A stretch of 10,438 nucleotides of DNA from an uncultured Collinsella sp. (lineage in GTDB: Bacteria; Actinomycetota; Coriobacteriia; Coriobacteriales; Coriobacteriaceae), in NCBI GenBank assembly GCA_902489965.1, contig CABUCA010000066.1:1-10438 (forward strand), written 5' to 3'. The position numbers and the translations under genes are program-made. Below are positions 7,123-10,438 of this stretch, piece by piece (the stretch's first letter is position 1; every line of letters begins with the position of its first letter). The notes under the pieces were generated by a model, which saw only the letters and a list, made by a program, of their open reading frames with translations, did not search any database and was not told the origin of the DNA.

Positions 7123-8478
7123 CTAGCCCTCGTCTTCCTGGCCCGCGAGTAAGCCTGCGGACTCCAAGCCCAGAATCGCGTCGGCCTCCTCGGCATCCTC
7201 CAGCGCATCGATGTCCTTGAGCTTGCGCTCCATAACGTTGGTGCGCGTGGTGATAATGCCCTCGACCGTCTTGCCCGCAGTCTCGATCTGCTGTTGGGCG
7301 CGGCGTAGCGCCGCCTGATAGCGCGGCAGCTCAGCCTTGACGGCGGAAAGCACGCGCAGCACGTCATCGGTGCGTTTTTGCAGCCTAAACGTCTGGTAGC
7401 TCATCTGCAGGCTGTTGAGGATGGCCGCCATGGTGCTGGGGCCGGCAACGTTGACGTGATAGTCGCGGCCCAGGGTCTCGATAAGCCCGGGGCGGCTGAC
7501 GACCTCGGCGTACAGCCCCTCAAACGGAACGAACATAATGCCAAAGTTGGTAGTCGCGGGCACGCTCAGATACTTTTCGCAGATGTCCTTTGCCTCGCGC
7601 TTCACCATCATATCGAGCGTCTTGCGCGCTGCGGCGACGGCCTCAGCGTCACCCGACTCCTGGGCGTCGAGCAGATGCTCGTACGCATCGCCCGGGAATT
7701 TGGAGTCGATCGGCAGCAGCACGGGATCACCCTCGTCCACCGGCAGCTTGACAGCAAACTCAACGCGCTCCGAGGCGCCGGGCTTGGTGGCAACGTTTTC
7801 CAGATACTGGTCGGGCGTAAGGATGTCCGCCAGGATTGCGCCCAGCTGCACCTCGCCCAAAATGCCACGCGCCTTCACATTGCCCAGCACGCGCTTAAGG
7901 TCGCCCACGCCGGTGGCGATAGATTGCATATCGCCCAGGCCCTTGTACACGGCCTCGAGCTGGTCGCTCACCTGCTTAAACGATGCAGACAGGCGATCGT
8001 TGAGCGTACGGGAGAGTTTCTCGTCCACCGTCGCGCGCATCTGATCGAGCTGCACGTTGTTGTCCTTGCGGATGGCGCCCAGCTGGGCATCGACCGTCTC
8101 ACGCACCTTGTCCAGGCGGTGCTCGATGCCCTCGCGGTTGGCGCCGAGCTGTTGGGCCGTCTCGCGGCGCAGGTCATCCATGCGGTCGCCGGCCTGCGAG
8201 AACTCGCGCGCAATGGTCAGGTAGCGTTGCTGCTCCACGGCGGCGTCGGTCGTCTGCTGCTGCGCGATGGCGTTTGCCGTGCGGCGGGTTTCGGCCAACG
8301 CGACGTTGAGGGCATCGAGCGTGCTGTTGGCCTGCTCGAGCGCCGCGAGCGTCTCCGCGTCGTTGCCGCCACGCTCTCGCAACTCGGCACGAAGGCCTTT
8401 AAGCTGCATGGCGCAAACCACGGCAACTCCCACCGCGACCAAGGCAATCACAACAAGCACGATATCAATAGCAGACAT
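7123..8478 (-). CDS. rmuC: DNA recombination protein RmuC homologue
   Basis: RmuC limits recombination at inverted repeats in E. coli and carries a PD-(D/E)XK nuclease-like fold; its exact reaction is unsettled. The 451-aa product has the family layout. An N-terminal membrane anchor spans about 4-23, followed by a long Gln/Glu/Arg-rich coiled coil (about 25-180). The conserved core runs from about 185 to 420 and includes LKRVLGNVKARGILGEVQLG (194-213), LLPIDSKFPGDAYEHLL (254-270, nuclease-like Asp258 and Lys260), FGIMFVPFEGLYAEVV (312-327) and a region ending in YQTFRLQKR. The C-terminus is acidic. The ATG at 8478 is preceded by GGCGGAG with a tight 3-nt spacer, and no better in-frame start is visible nearby. 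It starts 51 bp after the stop of the helix-turn-helix gene, in a gap with repeated GATTGA motifs. The stop is TAG. Confidence 0.95.
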   Translation of the reverse strand: MSAIDIVLVVIALVAVGVAVVCAMQLKGLRAELRERGGNDAETLAALEQANSTLDALNVALAETRRTANAIAQQQTTDAAVEQQRYLTIAREFSQAGDRMDDLRRETAQQLGANREGIEHRLDKVRETVDAQLGAIRKDNNVQLDQMRATVDEKLSRTLNDRLSASFKQVSDQLEAVYKGLGDMQSIATGVGDLKRVLGNVKARGILGEVQLGAILADILTPDQYLENVATKPGASERVEFAVKLPVDEGDPVLLPIDSKFPGDAYEHLLDAQESGDAEAVAAARKTLDMMVKREAKDICEKYLSVPATTNFGIMFVPFEGLYAEVVSRPGLIETLGRDYHVNVAGPSTMAAILNSLQMSYQTFRLQKRTDDVLRVLSAVKAELPRYQAALRRAQQQIETAGKTVEGIITTRTNVMERKLKDIDALEDAEEADAILGLESAGLLAGQEDEG

Positions 8479-8496
8479 AGACTCCGCCCAACAAAC

Positions 8497-8529
8497 TCAA
8501 TCGATCATCAATCAAAACCGCGATCAATC
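8497..8529. repeat. Three GATTGA motifs in the rmuC leader
   Basis: The + strand has tcaatc at 8497-8502, 8508-8513 and 8524-8529 (GATTGA on the coding strand), with 11 and 16 bp between starts. The 51-bp gap between the helix-turn-helix gene and rmuC consists largely of these motifs. They could be a binding site controlling rmuC or simply local low complexity. Confidence 0.35.
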
Positions 8530-9093
8530 TTACCCCGCCACACGCATCGGGCGCCCGGCCCCTTCTTGGGAGCTTCTCTCTTCCGCATATTCCATAATGC
8601 GACGCGCCGTCTCCCTGCTCACCTTTGAGTCATCGCCGGCTAAGTATGCGTACACGTTTCCCTTATTCAGATTCAAATCGCGGCAGAGACCGTAGCGCGT
8701 TACGCCCGATTCCCCTAGCGCCCCCAATGTTCTTTTTCGCATCAGGGCGTTGATCCTTCTGTCCGCCACTGGCTTTTCCTTCACCGCTCTATACGCACGC
8801 CAAACGTTGGCATAACGGTTAGGGAGCTCACTTTTGGCGCATAGAGACGCCATGCCACCCGCTTGATCGTACAAGGACAAAACGCCTCGGTAATCCTCTT
8901 CCATCCACGAACCCTCGGATAAACCCAGAACGTATTCGGCTTTTCCTTGCGCCAAAGCGAGCAAAAACAGAGGCTCCGCCACGCGCGGCGCAACCGTCGT
9001 CGCCTGCTCAACCAGTTTTCTAAAACTCAGCGACTGCTGCCCGGACAGCTCTCGGCAATAGCCTTTCAAAAATCCCTCAAAGGTCAGATTCAA
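8530..9093 (-). CDS. Helix-turn-helix protein encoded with the nucleotidyltransferase (putative antitoxin/regulator)
   Basis: I do not recognise a named family for this 187-aa protein. The N-terminal two thirds (about 1-110) look alpha-helical. The C-terminal part has a convincing helix-turn-helix, VTRYGLCRDLNLNKGNVYAYL (131-151), followed by SKVSRETARRIMEYAEE (156-172), which suggests DNA binding. The C-terminus (about 173-187) is probably disordered. The start is TTG at 9093: AAGGAGGT lies 6-7 nt upstream, and the TTG overlaps the TGA stop of the preceding gene as TTGA. This indicates translational coupling and stoichiometric synthesis. An extended in-frame reading to 9213 lies inside the upstream gene and has no ribosome binding site. 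Pairing with a nucleotidyltransferase suggests an antitoxin or autoregulator. In AbiE systems, however, the antitoxin gene comes first and its winged helix is N-terminal, so this would be a different arrangement. The stop is TAA. Confidence 0.75.
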   Translation of the reverse strand: MNLTFEGFLKGYCRELSGQQSLSFRKLVEQATTVAPRVAEPLFLLALAQGKAEYVLGLSEGSWMEEDYRGVLSLYDQAGGMASLCAKSELPNRYANVWRAYRAVKEKPVADRRINALMRKRTLGALGESGVTRYGLCRDLNLNKGNVYAYLAGDDSKVSRETARRIMEYAEERSSQEGAGRPMRVAG

Positions 9094-9620
9094 CCGAGCA
9101 CCTCCTTTTTGTATTGTCTGTATGCACAGACCATCTCTTGATAGCTTCGCTCCGAAGGCGACGACGCCAGCGCTTCTCCCTCGTCGAATATAAGCCGTTC
9201 GAGCAGATCCCAATCAAGTCGGTCGATAAACGCTCGGCTATGGAGGTCGACGATGTCGTTCGGACGGTAGGCATAGAGCTTCATTACCGCCAGGTCCTCC
9301 AAGGATGGCGTAAAGTACCTGATAAAACGCGCCCCAATATCTACGGGAATCAAACGATCTTCGTAATTGAATGGCATCTGATTACAATATGCCACCGCCA
9401 TACCATTCACCTCGGGGTATCGAGCTATGATCTCGCGGAGGCACCTATCTGCCTCAAACACATCAATGTCATGTGTAACCGACCGATTCGTCACATCGTT
9501 TAGCATGAAGGCGCTTCCTCCCACCAATACAACGCTCGGCCTATCGTCTCGTGGGCCTATTTCCAGCTCCGCCTCTTCATCAATGCCCAAAAGAGTCTGC
9601 TCTAAATCCTGCTTATACAT
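9090..9620 (-). CDS. DUF6036/AbiEii-like nucleotidyltransferase (putative toxin)
   Basis: This 176-aa protein has the minimal nucleotidyltransferase pattern. A beta-strand and GGS motif (VVLVGGSAF, 30-38) is followed by the metal-binding pair in THDIDVF (Asp51 and Asp53), and a possible third carboxylate is in IPVDIGARF (Asp94). The C-terminal part carries LEDLAVMKLYAYRPNDIVDL (107-126), with Lys114 and the Asp-x-x-Asp pair Asp122/Asp125, resembling the conserved Lys and KDxxD motifs of AbiEii toxins. Related enzymes (AbiEii, MenA) transfer nucleotides, in studied cases to tRNA or with GTP preference. The substrate here is unknown. The ATG at 9620 follows AGGA at a 6-nt distance. Its stop overlaps the start of the helix-turn-helix gene. 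G+C is lower than in the housekeeping genes (27 of 60 bases at 9361-9420), consistent with horizontal transfer. A non-toxic role in nucleotide transfer is an alternative. Confidence 0.82.
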   Translation of the reverse strand: MYKQDLEQTLLGIDEEAELEIGPRDDRPSVVLVGGSAFMLNDVTNRSVTHDIDVFEADRCLREIIARYPEVNGMAVAYCNQMPFNYEDRLIPVDIGARFIRYFTPSLEDLAVMKLYAYRPNDIVDLHSRAFIDRLDWDLLERLIFDEGEALASSPSERSYQEMVCAYRQYKKEVLG

Positions 9621-9650
9621 AGTAAATCCTATTATTATTCATCTTCAATA

Positions 9651-9672
9651 ATACTATTCAGTCGTACGACAG
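9651..9672 (-). promoter_or_regulatory. Candidate promoter -10 and operator palindrome of the nucleotidyltransferase operon
   Basis: gtcgtacgac (9661-9670) is a perfect 10-bp palindrome, extended to 12 of 14 matching positions (9659-9672). On the minus strand it lies just upstream of TAGTAT (9656-9651), a plausible -10 hexamer 31 bp before the ATG. A repressor bound there would block RNA polymerase, which suits autoregulation by the downstream helix-turn-helix protein. The -35 match is poor, so the promoter itself is tentative. Confidence 0.4.
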
Positions 9673-9743
9673 GACCCACAGGATGCAAGAATTCTACTCG
9701 TGGCGATAATCCCTACACCCTAGAAGTCCTAATGTGACAAACG

Positions 9744-10166
9744 CTAACTCTCCCAGCCGGCACGGACGGTTGCTACGACATCGCCTAGGCGCTGGCCGAG
9801 AGCTGCCAAGTGCTGAAGCACCTCATTGGGCGAGGCGCCGTTGAGAATGCAGGTGAGCGCATACGAGACCAGGAAAATCGCCGCAAGTCCTAATGGAATG
9901 AGCACAATCATCGCTAACGTGCGCAGGCGCTGGCCCACGCGGCGGTGACGTGTGCGGCGCTTGTCGAACGCAAGCTCCTGCGCATATGAATCTTGTTGTA
10001 CGGAATAGTTCTCTGGCGCCGATCTGCCCGCAGGCGAAACCGCAGGCGTGGCATTTTGCGCAGGGGGCTGAGCGGCTACCCCTTGCATTTGCATCTCCAT
10101 AAGCCGTTGCTGTTGGCGCAACATGCGCTCGGCTTGTTGCTGCGGAGTCTCAAGAAACAGGTCCAT
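9744..10166 (-). CDS. Small single-span membrane protein with a Gln-rich N-terminus, function unknown
   Basis: I do not recognise a family for this 140-aa protein. The N-terminal ~35 residues are rich in Gln and Met and probably helical (PQQQAERMLRQQQRLMEMQ, 8-26). A Pro/Ala/Ser-rich flexible segment (about 32-55) and a basic cluster (FDKRRTRHRR, about 67-76) follow. One hydrophobic helix lies at about 84-107, and a short C-terminal tail (about 108-140) contains an amphipathic stretch. The basic cluster just before the helix predicts a cytoplasmic N-terminus by the positive-inside rule. The ATG at 10166 follows GGAGG with a 5-nt spacer, a strong start; a TTG 12 bp upstream overlaps that site and is rejected. 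The gene ends with TAG, 123 bp before the nucleotidyltransferase gene, and no terminator is evident after it. Confidence 0.72.
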   Translation of the reverse strand: MDLFLETPQQQAERMLRQQQRLMEMQMQGVAAQPPAQNATPAVSPAGRSAPENYSVQQDSYAQELAFDKRRTRHRRVGQRLRTLAMIVLIPLGLAAIFLVSYALTCILNGASPNEVLQHLAALGQRLGDVVATVRAGWES

Positions 10167-10282
10167 GTTGGCCTCCAAAGTCGGAGCATTCGACGCTTAC
10201 GACCAGCATCCCGCACCGCCATGACCGCGACAACGCAATCGCCGGCAATAGCCACAAAGTTTCTTTTGCTCAAAAGCTGTCG

Positions 10283-10327
10283 AAAAGCTCAACAACTCCC
10301 CTACCAGCACTTTCTCTGAGCTTTTTT
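10283..10327. terminator. 9-bp hairpin with flanking T-runs, possible bidirectional terminator
   Basis: aaaagctca (10283-10291) and tgagctttt (10317-10325) form a perfect 9-bp stem around a 25-nt loop. On the + strand the T-run continues to 10327. On the minus strand the stem ends in TTTT followed by CG. It may end transcripts of a gene beyond the right edge. The loop is long for a terminator, so another structural role is possible. Confidence 0.35.
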
Positions 10328-10363
10328 CGCCAGCAATCTTTTGGCCTTCCACCCTTACGCCAA

Positions 10364-10384
10364 CTGACCAAAATCTAACCAAAA
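10364..10384. repeat. Tandem 10-bp repeat with 11-bp period
   Basis: ctgaccaaaa (10364-10373) and ctaaccaaaa (10375-10384) differ at one position and are spaced by 11 bp, about one helical turn. On the coding strand they read TTTTGGTTAG and TTTTGGTCAG. Their position upstream of the 140-aa gene makes a direct-repeat protein-binding site possible. Confidence 0.5.
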
Positions 10385-10438
10385 GCTTGACGAAAATTGT
10401 GGAGACCGGGACCCCATACAAAAACGTGCCGCCCCAAA

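Larger units (their letters stand above)
10167..10438 (-). other. Non-coding region upstream of the Gln-rich membrane protein gene
   Basis: I see no credible gene in these 272 bases at the right edge. A 74-codon minus-strand frame (10421-10197) begins with TTG, lacks a ribosome binding site and has Arg/Cys/Gly-rich, shadow-like composition at its end. The region should hold the promoter of the 140-aa gene. It contains a tandem repeat (10364-10384) and a hairpin (10283-10325), listed separately. Confidence 0.5.

Noticed and set aside
4568..7126. An 852-codon open frame on the + strand across nth and the ABC exporter
   Set aside because: It is antisense to two well-supported minus-strand genes, is rich in His, Arg and Gly as expected for a G+C-driven shadow, and has no recognisable domain. 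It results from the scarcity of stop codons in G+C-rich DNA.
7378..8628. A 416-codon open frame on the + strand opposite rmuC
   Set aside because: rmuC on the minus strand has unmistakable family motifs; this frame mirrors it and has shadow-like composition.
10197..10421. 74-codon minus-strand frame at the right edge
   Set aside because: It starts with TTG without a Shine-Dalgarno, has an Arg/Cys/Gly-rich end and overlaps structured non-coding repeats. Independent homologues would be needed to revive it.

Overview
The window is G+C-rich over most of its length (about 70% in 5761-5820) and every recognisable gene lies on the minus strand, so transcription runs from right to left. The gene content and the high-G+C codon use suggest an actinobacterium, most likely a gut Coriobacteriia member such as Collinsella. 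That assignment is inference from style and families, since no rRNA or other marker gene is present.

Layout in transcription order (right to left). The right end (10167-10438) is non-coding and holds an 11-bp tandem repeat and a 9-bp hairpin. It precedes a 140-aa Gln-rich single-span membrane protein of unknown function (9744-10166). An A+T-rich gap with a perfect 10-bp palindrome then leads into a two-gene unit: a DUF6036/AbiEii-like nucleotidyltransferase (9090-9620) whose stop overlaps the TTG start of a helix-turn-helix protein (8530-9093). This pair has lower G+C and looks like a toxin-antitoxin or defence cassette of unusual order. Next are rmuC (7123-8478), an ABC exporter interrupted by an in-frame amber codon exactly at the Gln of its LSGGQ signature (5195-6997), nth (endonuclease III, 4466-5131), a zinc-ribbon membrane-anchored protein (3289-4347) with a strong terminator, an ATP-grasp protein of the glutathionylspermidine-synthase type (1614-3080), and the N-terminal 463 codons of mfd, which runs off the left edge.

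Three genes fit a DNA maintenance theme: rmuC (linked to recombination), nth (base excision repair) and mfd (transcription-coupled repair). They are separated by unrelated genes and by terminators, so a single operon is not supported. The most notable observations are the amber codon in an otherwise intact ABC exporter, the overlapping nucleotidyltransferase/HTH pair with a candidate operator, and a ~45-bp sequence found just after the 3' ends of two different genes, extending well past the terminator T-tract. I found no rRNA, tRNA, insertion sequence, CRISPR array or origin.
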